From Actinomycetales bacterium (GTDB lineage: Bacteria; Actinomycetota; Actinomycetes; Mycobacteriales; Mycobacteriaceae), in assembly GCA_012841845.1 (NCBI GenBank), contig DUTZ01000278.1, forward strand, positions 1-5,422: a stretch of DNA of 5,422 nucleotides, read 5' to 3'. Shown here in pieces: positions 1 through 5,422 of the stretch (position 1 is the first letter of the stretch; each line of letters begins with the position of its first letter). The position numbers were made by a program, and so were the translations under genes. Below the pieces are notes generated by a model. The model did no database searches. It saw only the letters and a list, made by a program, of their open reading frames with translations, and had not been told where the DNA came from.

Positions 1-39
1 ACGGGCGGCGGCGGTGCGTCGGCGCAGCGCGTCGAACAT
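1..39 (-). CDS. Start of a downstream gene cut by the window edge
   Basis: An ATG at 39-37 overlaps the TGA stop of the sensor-type gene (stop at 41-39) in a TGATG arrangement, the usual sign of translational coupling. The visible frame is open to the edge and reads MFDALRRRTAAAR, a basic, alanine-rich N-terminus. Thirteen residues do not identify the product. From general knowledge of actinobacterial genomes, genes of the cNMP/CBS/DUF294 type often lie next to a DnaQ-like 3'-5' exonuclease gene, and a short Arg-rich N-terminus would fit that, but this is inference only. No clear Shine-Dalgarno sequence lies ahead of the ATG, which fits translation by ribosomes ending the upstream gene. Confidence 0.45.
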   Translation of the reverse strand, partial: MFDALRRRTAAAR

Positions 40-1892
40 CACATCTGCCGGATCGGGTACCGCAGGGCCAGGGCCTCCTGCTGCTCGGCGATGGCGCGGA
101 ACGCGAGCTTGAGACGCTGGCGCTCACGGGAGGACAGCTCGGAGGGGTCGATCTGGTTGTCCGGCTCCCGACCCTGGGCGACGAGCCGGGCGTGGTGGCG
201 GATCTGCAACTGGCGGAGAAAATCGAAGGACAGCAGCAGGGAGCGGGCGTCGCGCTCCGCCATCGCGCCGGCGTCCCGCACGGCCTCGATCCGCTCCACG
301 GTGCCCACCTGGGGCAGGCCCGCGGCCAGCGCCCGCAGGCGGGCCATCTGGACGATCGCGGACAGGCCGCCGGCCTTGACGTTGAGGGTGTTGCGGTACT
401 CCCCCCGCTTCTCCACGACGAGCCCGCGCAGGAAGCCGATCGGCGGCTGCCAGTCGGCGGCCGTGCGGGCGAGGTGGGCGAGGAAGCGGGGGCCGTGCCG
501 CGCGGTGTCGAGCAGCCGGCGCGTGACCTGCTCGCACAGCTCGGCGTCCCCGGCGACCGCCCGCATGTCCAGCGCGACCTGGGCGTCCAGGACGTGCTCG
601 GACTCCGGCCGGTGCACCCACGTGTCGATCTGCTCGCCCCACTCCTCGACCGTCATCCGCCAGCGGGGGTTGGCGGCCATCATGTCGCCCGGGCACTCGG
701 GGAAGCCGGCGTCGGCCAGCCCGTCCCGGACGAGCGCCGTGACCTCGGCGAACCAGGTCTCGTCCGCCGGACGCGAGGCCAGGACGAGCGCGCTGTCCTG
801 GTCGCTGGCCACGCCCAGCTCGCCGCGGGCCTGCGAGCCGAGCACCACCCAGCAGAACGGGACCGGGGGCGGGCCCAGCCGCTCCTCGGCCAGCTCGAGC
901 AGGCGGCGGGTGGCGGCGTCGGCGGTCGCGGTGATCACCCGCGCCACGTCCGACGGCGGGAACCCGCGGCGTTCCCACTCGCCGGTCATCGCCGGGAGCT
1001 TGCGCACCTGCTCGGCGACCGCGACCGGGGAGGACGCCCGGGCGATCCGGGCGGCGAGGTAGATGGGGTCGGCCTGGGCCAGGCGCAGCAGGTCCGTGGA
1101 GGTGACGACGCCGACGGGGCGGTCCCCCTCGTCGAGCACCGGCAGGTGGTGCACGCCCCGCTCCATCATGAGCAGGGTGGCGTCGAACGCCCGGGTGGTG
1201 TCCCGCACGTGCACCGGGTCGGCGGTCATCACCTCCCCGATCGGCGTCGACGGCTCCCTGTCCTCGGCCAGCACCCGGCTGCGCAGGTCGCGGTCCGAGA
1301 GGATGCCCACGAGGCGCCCGTCGTCCACCACGAGCAGGCAGGACACCCGCTGGTCGGACATGCGCCGCGCGGCGTCGCGGACCGGGGTGGACGACGGCGA
1401 GGAGACGGCGTCCCGGGCCAGCAGCTCGGAAACCGGGGTGCTCAGGGGGTCGCCGCCAGAGGCGTCGACCCGGACCGCGACCAGCTCCCCGCGGACACGG
1501 TTGCTCTCCTCGGCGAAGAACGCGCGGATGCCGGGGTGGCGGTCCGAGACGTCGTCGAACGCCGCGCGGGGGACCTCCAGCACGAGGGAGTCCTCGGCCG
1601 CCTGGATGAGGTAGCGGCTCGGCCCGTCGCTGGCGAGGGTGGAGTAGCCGCAGCTCTCCCCCACGTCGCGCGTCTCGATGAGCGCGCCCTCGGGGTCGCA
1701 CACCTCCACGACCCCGGACCGCACCACGTGGAGGGCGTGGTTCTCCGCGCCCGGGGCCACGATCACTCCGCCCCGGCGGTGGTATCGCTGGCTCAACCGC
1801 GGGACCAGGGCCACGAGCTCGGCGCGGTCGAGGGTGTCGAACGGCACGCAGCCGGCGAGGAAGTCCACCACCTCGGCGATCTCGACGTCCAT
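39..1892 (-). CDS. cNMP-binding / CBS-pair / DUF294 nucleotidyltransferase signalling protein
   Basis: This 617-residue cytoplasmic protein has the full architecture of the putative signal-transduction family related to the GlnD nucleotidyltransferase. Residues about 5-125 form a cyclic-nucleotide-binding-like domain whose phosphate-binding loop is degenerate (GES at 78-80, Arg93 followed by Tyr94). Two CBS domains follow at about 155-210 and 217-272, each ending in a typical strand-turn motif (GILSDRD at 196-202, GVVTSTD at 261-267). The nucleotidyltransferase core is at about 300-445, with GSQARGE at 352-358 and the metal-binding pair Asp364 and Asp366. The C-terminal DUF294-C region, about 455-610, includes the GEYRN segment at 497-501. 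The catalytic signature is intact, so the protein is probably active, but its substrate is unknown. The start was set at ATG 1892, where the domain begins. A GTG at 1946 in the same frame would extend the protein through the hairpin region and has no ribosome site. The only Shine-Dalgarno-like sequence is GGAG two bases before the ATG, unusually close. There are no membrane segments. Confidence 0.93.
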   Translation of the reverse strand: MDVEIAEVVDFLAGCVPFDTLDRAELVALVPRLSQRYHRRGGVIVAPGAENHALHVVRSGVVEVCDPEGALIETRDVGESCGYSTLASDGPSRYLIQAAEDSLVLEVPRAAFDDVSDRHPGIRAFFAEESNRVRGELVAVRVDASGGDPLSTPVSELLARDAVSSPSSTPVRDAARRMSDQRVSCLLVVDDGRLVGILSDRDLRSRVLAEDREPSTPIGEVMTADPVHVRDTTRAFDATLLMMERGVHHLPVLDEGDRPVGVVTSTDLLRLAQADPIYLAARIARASSPVAVAEQVRKLPAMTGEWERRGFPPSDVARVITATADAATRRLLELAEERLGPPPVPFCWVVLGSQARGELGVASDQDSALVLASRPADETWFAEVTALVRDGLADAGFPECPGDMMAANPRWRMTVEEWGEQIDTWVHRPESEHVLDAQVALDMRAVAGDAELCEQVTRRLLDTARHGPRFLAHLARTAADWQPPIGFLRGLVVEKRGEYRNTLNVKAGGLSAIVQMARLRALAAGLPQVGTVERIEAVRDAGAMAERDARSLLLSFDFLRQLQIRHHARLVAQGREPDNQIDPSELSSRERQRLKLAFRAIAEQQEALALRYPIRQM

Positions 1893-1911
1893 CACTCCAC
1901 TGTGGACGCCG

Positions 1912-1959
1912 CGGGCCCGCGGTGTGAGCCGCTTCACGCGATTCACACCCGCGGGCCCG
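1912..1959 (-). terminator. Large GC-rich hairpin after leuB
   Basis: An inverted repeat joins 1912-1927 to 1943-1959: sixteen base pairs with one bulged base around a 15-nt loop. It starts 24 nt after the leuB stop codon. There is no T tract on either strand, so it is not a classical intrinsic terminator, but T-less GC-rich hairpins are common after actinobacterial operons. Because it ends only 20 nt before the next start codon, it could also act as an attenuator or as an operator for the next gene. The first ten bases of the left side (1911-1920) are themselves a perfect palindrome. Confidence 0.45.
1923..1938. promoter_or_regulatory. CRP/GlxR-like binding site
   Basis: The 16-mer TGTGA-N6-TCACG matches nine of the ten fixed bases of the CRP-family consensus TGTGA-N6-TCACA, with the correct six-base spacer. 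A third half-site, TCACA, follows at 1943-1947. The site lies 31-46 bases ahead of the ATG of the cNMP/CBS/DUF294 gene, a sensible place for a regulator when transcripts are leaderless or have short leaders, as is frequent in actinobacteria. It overlaps the left arm and loop of the hairpin, so part of the symmetry may belong to that structure instead. No convincing -10 box is visible between the site and the gene. Confidence 0.4.
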
Positions 1960-1983
1960 GCCCGTGCGGCGGCGGTGGTGGCG

Positions 1984-3003
1984 TCAGGCGCCGAGCGCCG
2001 CCACGATCCGGTCGCCCACCTCGGAGGTCACGATCGCCGCGTCGACCCGCGAGCCGAGGTCGGCCTCGACGGCCGCCTCGATCGCCGCGGCCTCGGACTC
2101 CTTGCCGAGGTGCCGCAGGAGCAGCGCCACGGAGAGGATCGCGGCGGTGGGGTCGGCCTTGCCCTGCCCGGCGATGTCCGGGGCCGAGCCGTGGACGGGC
2201 TCGAACATGGACGGGTTGGTGCCGGAGGCGTCGATGTTGCCGGAGGCCGCGGTGCCGATGCCGCCGGTGACGGCCGCGGCGAGGTCGGTGATGATGTCGC
2301 CGAAGAGGTTGTCGGTGACGATCACGTCGAAGCGCGAGGGCTCGGTGACCAGGTAGACCATCATGGCGTCGATGTGGCTGTAGTCGACCGAGACGTCGGG
2401 GAACTCGGGCGCCACCTCGTCCACCGTGCGCTGCCAGATCCCGCCGGCGTTGACGAGCACGTTGGTCTTGTGGACCAGCGTGAGCTTCTTCCGACGCCCC
2501 TGCGCGCGGGCGAAGGCGTCGCGGACCACGCGCTCGACGCCGTAGCGGGTGTTGACGGAGGTCTCCGTGCCGATCTCGTGGGGGGTGCCCACGCGCATCG
2601 CGCCGCCGTTGCCGGTGTAACTGCCCTCGGTGCCCTCGCGGACCACCACGAAGTCGATCTCGCCGGGGTTCTTGAGCGGCGTCGCCGAGCCCGGGTACAG
2701 GCGTGAGGGGCGCAGGTTGACGTGGTGGTCGAGCGCGAAGCGCAGCGGCAGGAGCATGCCGCGCTCGAGGATGCCGGCCGGCACCGAGCGCGGGTCGCCG
2801 ATGGCGCCGAGCAGGATCGCGTCGTGCTCCTTGAGGCTGGCCACGTCCGCGTCGGTGAGGGTCTCGCCGTTGCGGAGGTAGCGGCGCGCGCCGAGGTCGT
2901 ACTCGGTCTTCTCCACGCCGGGGACCAGCGCGTCGAGCACCTTGAGCGCCTCGGCGGTGACCTCGACGCCGATGCCGTCGCCGGGGATGACTGCGAGCTT
3001 CAT
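1984..3003 (-). CDS. leuB: 3-isopropylmalate dehydrogenase
   Basis: The product oxidises and decarboxylates (2R,3S)-3-isopropylmalate with NAD+ to give 2-oxoisocaproate, the third step of leucine synthesis, in the cytoplasm. The 339 residues match the short actinobacterial form; the M. tuberculosis LeuB, as I recall it, is about 336. Visible motifs are GDGIG at 8-12; the substrate arginines Arg88, Arg98 and Arg122 (the last in VREGTEG); Tyr129; Lys179 in HKTN; and the metal-binding aspartates Asp212, Asp236 and Asp240 within the DNLFGDI signature. The NAD-binding loop HGSAPDIAG is at 271-279. No key residue is missing. The ATG at 3003 has a strong ribosome site, GGGGAGGA, with its GGAGG core four bases before the start, inside the 11-nt gap after the serA stop. 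The two genes are therefore almost certainly cotranscribed. Homoisocitrate or tartrate dehydrogenases are relatives, but the overall sequence is LeuB. Confidence 0.97.
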   Translation of the reverse strand: MKLAVIPGDGIGVEVTAEALKVLDALVPGVEKTEYDLGARRYLRNGETLTDADVASLKEHDAILLGAIGDPRSVPAGILERGMLLPLRFALDHHVNLRPSRLYPGSATPLKNPGEIDFVVVREGTEGSYTGNGGAMRVGTPHEIGTETSVNTRYGVERVVRDAFARAQGRRKKLTLVHKTNVLVNAGGIWQRTVDEVAPEFPDVSVDYSHIDAMMVYLVTEPSRFDVIVTDNLFGDIITDLAAAVTGGIGTAASGNIDASGTNPSMFEPVHGSAPDIAGQGKADPTAAILSVALLLRHLGKESEAAAIEAAVEADLGSRVDAAIVTSEVGDRIVAALGA

Positions 3004-3014
3004 CGTTCCTCCCC

Positions 3015-4607
3015 TCAGGCCAGCGAGATCTGGGTGGCCACGGCGTCGAGCTCGGAGACGATCCGGTCGACGGTCGGCTCGGCCACGACGCGGTCCACGC
3101 GCAGGATGAGCGAGGCGTTCTCGCCGTCGGTGTCCTGGCTCAGCGCCGCCGCCTGGATGTCGATGCCCTCGCCGCCGAGGATCGAGCCCACCTTGCCGAG
3201 TACGCCCGGGCGGTCGGCGTAGTGGACGAAGAGGTTCTGCCCCTCGGCGCGCATGTCGAAGCCGCGCTGGTTGATCCGGACGATCTTCTGGACCTTCTCC
3301 AGGCCGGAGAGGGTGCCGGTGACCTCGGCGGTCGCGCCGTCGGCGGAGACGGCGGTGACGGTGACGGTGCTGCGGTAGGACTTGGACTCGCTGCGGGTCT
3401 CCACGGAATGGGTGACCCCCCGCTGCTCGGCCATCTGGCCCACGTTGACGAACGTCGCGGGCTCGTCGGTGATGGCGGAGAACATGCCGCGCAGGGCGGC
3501 CAGACCCAGCACGTCCACGGACTCGGCGGCGAGCTCGCCGGCGACCTCGATGTTCACCGTGGTGGGGATGCCCGGGCACAGGTGACCGGCCACCAGGCCG
3601 AGCTTGCGCACCAGGTCGAGCCACGGCGCGACCTCGTCGCCGACGGGGCCGCCGGTGACGTTGACCGCGTCGGGGACGAACTCGCCGCGCAGGGCGAGCA
3701 GGACGCTGCGGGCGACGTCGGTGCCGGCGCGGTCCTGGGCCTCGCTGGTGGAGGCGCCGAGGTGCGGGGTGACGACGGTGTTCTCGAGCTCGAACAGGGG
3801 CGAGTCGGTGCACGGCTCCGTGTCGAACACGTCGAGGCCCGCGGCCCGGACCTTGCCGGACTTCAGCGCGTCGACGAGGGCGTCCTCCACGATGAGGCCG
3901 CCGCGGGCGGCGTTGACGATCACGACGCCGTCCTTGGCCCGGGCGAGGCGCTCGGCGTCGAACAGCCCGGCGGTCTCCTTGGTCTTGGGCAGGTGCATCG
4001 TGATGATGTCGGCGCGCGAGACCAGCTCGTCGATCTCCACGAGCTCGATGCCGAGCTGCGCGGCGCGGGCGGGCGGCAGGTACGGGTCGTACGCGATGAG
4101 CTCGGTCTCGAACGACGCGAGGCGCTGGGCCACGAGCTGGCCGATGCGACCCAGGCCCACCACGCCGACGGTCTTGCCGAGGAGCTCGACGCCGTTGAAG
4201 GAGCTGCGCTTCCACGTGTGCTCGCGCAGGGTGCGGTCGGCGGCCGGGATCTGGCGGCACACGGCCATGAGCAGGGCCACGGCGTGCTCGGCGGCGGAGT
4301 GGATGTTGGAGGTGGGCGCGTTGACCACCATGACGCCGCGCTCGGTGGCGGCCGGGATCTCCACGTTGTCCAGGCCCACGCCCGCGCGGCCGACGATCTT
4401 GAGGTTCGGCGCGGCGGCGAGCACCTCGGCGTCGACCGTGGTGGCCGAGCGCACCAGGAGCGCCTCGGCGTCCTTGACGGCCTCGAGGAGCTTGGGGCGG
4501 TCCGGACCGTCGACCCAGCGGACCTCGACGGCGTCGCCGAGGGCGTCGACGGTCGACTGGGCGAGCTTGTCGGCGATGAGGACGACGGGGCGTCCGGCTG
4601 CGGTCAC
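3015..4607 (-). CDS. serA: D-3-phosphoglycerate dehydrogenase, long (ASB plus ACT) form
   Basis: The product oxidises 3-phosphoglycerate to 3-phosphohydroxypyruvate with NAD+, the committing step of serine synthesis, in the cytoplasm. At 530 residues it is the long type seen in M. tuberculosis (about 528). Domains in order are: substrate-binding region, about 1-105 and 290-320; nucleotide-binding Rossmann domain, about 106-289, with GLGRIG at 151-156 and Asp174 at the end of the second strand; allosteric substrate-binding domain, about 322-455; and C-terminal ACT domain, about 458-530. The catalytic residues Arg235, Glu264 and His282 are present. Regulation is probably by serine feedback through the ACT domain, where Tyr463 and Asp465 are kept but the usual asparagine of the GVNI motif is Asp483. 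The GTG start at 4607 was chosen because GAGGAG lies eight bases ahead and the protein then aligns with the family N-terminus. An upstream ATG in frame at 4784 would add 59 unlikely Arg/Pro-rich residues. serA is the first gene of the likely serA-leuB unit and is divergent from the gene at 4823. Confidence 0.97.
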   Translation of the reverse strand: MTAAGRPVVLIADKLAQSTVDALGDAVEVRWVDGPDRPKLLEAVKDAEALLVRSATTVDAEVLAAAPNLKIVGRAGVGLDNVEIPAATERGVMVVNAPTSNIHSAAEHAVALLMAVCRQIPAADRTLREHTWKRSSFNGVELLGKTVGVVGLGRIGQLVAQRLASFETELIAYDPYLPPARAAQLGIELVEIDELVSRADIITMHLPKTKETAGLFDAERLARAKDGVVIVNAARGGLIVEDALVDALKSGKVRAAGLDVFDTEPCTDSPLFELENTVVTPHLGASTSEAQDRAGTDVARSVLLALRGEFVPDAVNVTGGPVGDEVAPWLDLVRKLGLVAGHLCPGIPTTVNIEVAGELAAESVDVLGLAALRGMFSAITDEPATFVNVGQMAEQRGVTHSVETRSESKSYRSTVTVTAVSADGATAEVTGTLSGLEKVQKIVRINQRGFDMRAEGQNLFVHYADRPGVLGKVGSILGGEGIDIQAAALSQDTDGENASLILRVDRVVAEPTVDRIVSELDAVATQISLA

Positions 4608-4615
4608 GGTGGGAA

Positions 4616-4621
4616 CTCCTC
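4616..4621 (-). promoter_or_regulatory. Ribosome binding site of serA
   Basis: On the minus strand this reads GAGGAG, eight bases before the GTG at 4607. It is the best Shine-Dalgarno match in the leader and decides the non-ATG start of serA. Confidence 0.75.
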
Positions 4622-4631
4622 GGGGTCGGGT

Positions 4632-4643
4632 ACGTCCGGACGT
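4632..4643. promoter_or_regulatory. Perfect 12-bp palindrome in the serA leader
   Basis: ACGTCCGGACGT is fully self-complementary and lies between the likely serA -10 box and its ribosome site, centred about 30 bases before the GTG. As RNA it could form only a four-base stem with a four-base loop, so if it has a role it is more likely a DNA operator for a dimeric repressor acting as a roadblock. No known regulator is recognised. GC-rich sequence makes such palindromes less rare than usual. Confidence 0.35.
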
Positions 4644-4698
4644 CCCGTGCGGAGCGGGCGGACGCCGGTGACGACGCCGCCGGGGCCGGGACCCCGCC

Positions 4699-4704
4699 AG
4701 TCTA
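4699..4704 (-). promoter_or_regulatory. Candidate -10 box of serA-leuB
   Basis: The minus strand reads TAGACT, which fits the actinobacterial housekeeping pattern TANNNT and is one of the few A/T-containing hexamers in this region. Transcription would start near 4692, giving a leader of about 85 nt before the GTG at 4607. No good TTGACA-like -35 is present; the expected place, about 4722-4728, reads as a C/G-rich sequence, which hints at a promoter that depends on an activator or is simply weak. Confidence 0.45.
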
Positions 4705-4711
4705 GGCCACC

Positions 4712-4744
4712 GGCCACCCCCCGGGACCAGTGGCCGGGGTGGCC
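4712..4744. repeat. 9-bp inverted repeat between the two divergent promoters
   Basis: GGCCACCCC at 4712-4720 is the exact reverse complement of GGGGTGGCC at 4736-4744, with 15 bases between. The repeat covers the expected -35 positions of both the leftward serA promoter (about 4722-4727) and the rightward promoter (about 4731-4736). That makes it a candidate operator shared by both directions. Chance in such C/G-rich sequence remains possible. Confidence 0.35.
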
Positions 4745-4753
4745 CGGGACCCC

Positions 4754-4759
4754 TACCGT
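4754..4759 (+). promoter_or_regulatory. Candidate -10 box of the gene at 4823
   Basis: TACCGT fits TANNNT and sits in a CTACCGTGG context of a kind common in high-GC actinobacterial promoters. Transcription would start near 4766, leaving a leader of about 57 nt. The -35 position (about 4731-4736) is not conserved. Confidence 0.35.
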
Positions 4760-4771
4760 GGCGGATGTCAT

Positions 4772-4797
4772 ACCCGGACCGCACCGACGGACCGGGT
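4772..4797 (+). promoter_or_regulatory. Dyad near the 5' end of the rightward leader
   Basis: ACCCGG at 4772-4777 pairs with CCGGGT at 4792-4797. After one A-A mismatch, CCG at 4779-4781 pairs with CGG at 4788-4790, leaving a six-base loop. This gives nine pairs in an imperfect 26-base palindrome placed just after the expected transcription start and 15 bases before the ribosome site. It could be an operator or a 5' stabilising stem-loop. Confidence 0.35.
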
Positions 4798-4812
4798 GCC
4801 GCGAGAATCGTG

Positions 4813-4817
4813 AGGAG
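4813..4817 (+). promoter_or_regulatory. Ribosome binding site of the gene at 4823
   Basis: AGGAG lies five bases before the ATG at 4823, inside the longer purine run GAGGAGAG. It supports this start over the in-frame GTG at 4913, which lacks a comparable site. Confidence 0.7.
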
Positions 4818-4822
4818 AGCCG

Positions 4823-5404
4823 ATGCCGAGCACGTCCCGTCCGTCCGCCGGGGGGAGCCGGGGACCGATCCCCCGGCTCCCCGTCCTCTCCCCGGCGCGG
4901 GGACCCGCCGCGGTGGCGGCCTACCTCCGGGTCCACCTCTACGGGGCGGCCGTCGGCCGGAGCCTGCTCGACCGGTGCATCCGCGCCGTCGACCCCACCG
5001 ACCGCGCGCTGCTCACGCCGATGCGCGAGCAGTTCGACGACGAGATCGACGTGGCCCACCAGCTGCTCGCCCGCCTCACGATGATCGGGACGCCGGGCCG
5101 GCGCCTGGTGCGCCTGTCCTCGCGGGTGGGGCTGGCCGCCCTGCCCGCCGGGCCGTGGGTGGTGGACCCGCTCACCCGCCTCGGAGCGCTCGAGGCGCTG
5201 CGCACGCTCGTCGTGGCCAAGCGGAGCATGTGGGAGATCCTCGCCGACTCGTGGGTCGCCGGGGCCGCCCCGGACGGTGACGACGGCGAGGCCGGCGATC
5301 TCACGGCGCGGGACATCTTCCTCGGGCTCGCCGAGCAGGCCGCGACCCAGGAGGAGGTCCTCGAGGCGCTGCGCCGGGTGTACGGGCTGGCGGCGTTCGG
5401 ATGA
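4823..5404 (+). CDS. Helical protein of unknown function, divergent from serA
   Basis: I do not firmly recognise this 193-residue protein. Residues 1-28 are rich in Pro, Ser, Gly and Arg and are probably disordered. The rest looks all-helical: helices at about 28-56, 58-88, 114-147 and 158-188, with no signal peptide and no convincing membrane segment. His38 (YLRVHLYGAAVG), the acidic stretch Asp72-Asp73-Glu74 with His79, and the segment around Leu123-Trp137 ending in AKRSMWEIL resemble a pattern I remember from small actinobacterial helical-bundle proteins with a DHxxGAxxG start and a Lys-x-x-x-Trp end. A ferritin-like or helical-bundle fold is thus a weak suggestion. The start is supported by AGGAG five bases upstream. 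Base use is like the neighbouring genes, so there is no sign of recent transfer. Its stop overlaps the next ATG, so it is probably the first gene of a rightward unit. Sharing the intergenic region with serA may mean shared control, but it does not show a role in serine metabolism. Confidence 0.8.
   Translation: MPSTSRPSAGGSRGPIPRLPVLSPARGPAAVAAYLRVHLYGAAVGRSLLDRCIRAVDPTDRALLTPMREQFDDEIDVAHQLLARLTMIGTPGRRLVRLSSRVGLAALPAGPWVVDPLTRLGALEALRTLVVAKRSMWEILADSWVAGAAPDGDDGEAGDLTARDIFLGLAEQAATQEEVLEALRRVYGLAAFG
4852..4882 (+). repeat. Perfect 12-bp stem-loop just inside the coding region
   Basis: GGGGAGCCGGGG at 4852-4863 is the exact reverse complement of CCCCGGCTCCCC at 4871-4882, with a seven-base loop. 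It begins 29 bases after the A of the ATG and encodes the Gly/Arg/Pro-rich, probably disordered N-terminus (about residues 10-20). As RNA this would be a very stable hairpin close to the initiating ribosome, so it could slow early translation or act in attenuation. If the true start were the GTG at 4913, it would be a leader element. Confidence 0.55.
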
Positions 5405-5422
5405 GCCCCGCGGCGCCGGCCC
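5401..5422 (+). CDS. Start of a downstream gene cut by the window edge
   Basis: The TGA stop of the unknown gene (5402-5404) overlaps an ATG at 5401-5403 in the classic ATGA coupling arrangement. The frame is open to the edge and reads MSPAAPA. Seven residues give no clue to function. Only a weak G-rich ribosome site lies upstream, as expected for translational coupling. Confidence 0.45.

Larger units (their letters stand above)
4686..4751 (+). repeat. Three direct copies of CCGGGACC
   Basis: The octamer CCGGGACC occurs at 4686-4693, 4721-4728 and 4744-4751 in the intergenic region. The last two extend to nine bases (CCCGGGACC), and the start-to-start distances are 35 and 23 bases. The copies straddle the two candidate -10 boxes. 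They could be repeated half-sites of a regulator or chance in C/G-rich sequence. Confidence 0.3.

Noticed and set aside
1..30. GGC/GCG-rich short repeats at the left edge
   Set aside because: They are ordinary Ala/Arg codons of a high-GC gene read on the minus strand, not a repeat array.
1893..1946. Upstream GTG start at 1946 for the sensor gene
   Set aside because: It would code across the hairpin and the CRP-like site, has no ribosome site, and adds 18 residues not expected in the family.
192..2270. A very long plus-strand open frame opposite the sensor gene and part of leuB
   Set aside because: It lies antisense to two clearly recognised proteins, has a Gly/Arg/His/Val-rich composition with no known fold, and spans a gene boundary. 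Stop-free antisense frames are expected at this GC content.
1678..2706. Plus-strand frame opposite the end of the sensor gene and leuB
   Set aside because: It is antisense to two real genes, with no ribosome site or recognisable domain.
3004..4260. Possible N-terminal extension of leuB in the same frame through serA
   Set aside because: The extension is Arg/Pro/Gly-rich shadow sequence. The leuB ATG at 3003 has a strong ribosome site and matches the family N-terminus exactly.
4608..4692. A leader peptide or riboswitch ahead of serA
   Set aside because: No short frame with a ribosome site and a run of Ser or Leu codons is visible, and no known riboswitch core is recognised in the roughly 85-nt leader.
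3222..5084. A long plus-strand open frame opposite serA and through the intergenic region
   Set aside because: It is antisense to serA, low in complexity, and runs without change of character across a non-coding region into another gene's reading frame. It is a GC shadow.

Overview
This window is high-GC DNA (well above 65% by eye) with strong G/C bias at third codon positions. The 530-residue four-domain SerA and the actinobacterial-type LeuB point to a high-GC actinomycete. Pseudonocardiales or Geodermatophilales-like is a guess from protein style only. The genes look intact and vertically inherited. I see no mobile element, CRISPR array, tRNA or rRNA, and no clear sign of a new defence or biosynthetic system.

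Layout, right to left on the minus strand: serA (4607 to 3015, phosphoglycerate dehydrogenase, first step of serine synthesis) is followed after 11 nt by leuB (3003 to 1984, 3-isopropylmalate dehydrogenase, leucine synthesis). After a 91-nt gap with a large GC-rich hairpin and a CRP/GlxR-like 16-mer comes a 617-residue sensor-type protein (1892 to 39). It combines a cyclic-nucleotide-binding domain, two CBS domains and a GlnD-like (DUF294) nucleotidyltransferase. Its stop codon overlaps the ATG of a further gene that runs off the left edge.

On the plus strand, a 193-residue mostly helical protein of unknown function (4823 to 5404) is transcribed divergently from serA. Its stop overlaps the ATG of another gene running off the right edge. 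The 215-nt divergent region between 4607 and 4823 holds a candidate -10 box for each direction, a 9-bp inverted repeat placed over both -35 positions, a 12-bp perfect palindrome in the serA leader and a dyad near the expected 5' end of the rightward transcript.

serA and leuB probably form one transcript serving amino-acid synthesis. The sensor gene may be read from the same transcript if the hairpin is leaky, or from its own promoter. The most interesting signals are regulatory: the CRP-like site in front of a gene that itself encodes a cyclic-nucleotide-binding domain, the dyads in the divergent region, and a perfect 12-bp stem just inside the coding region of the unknown gene.
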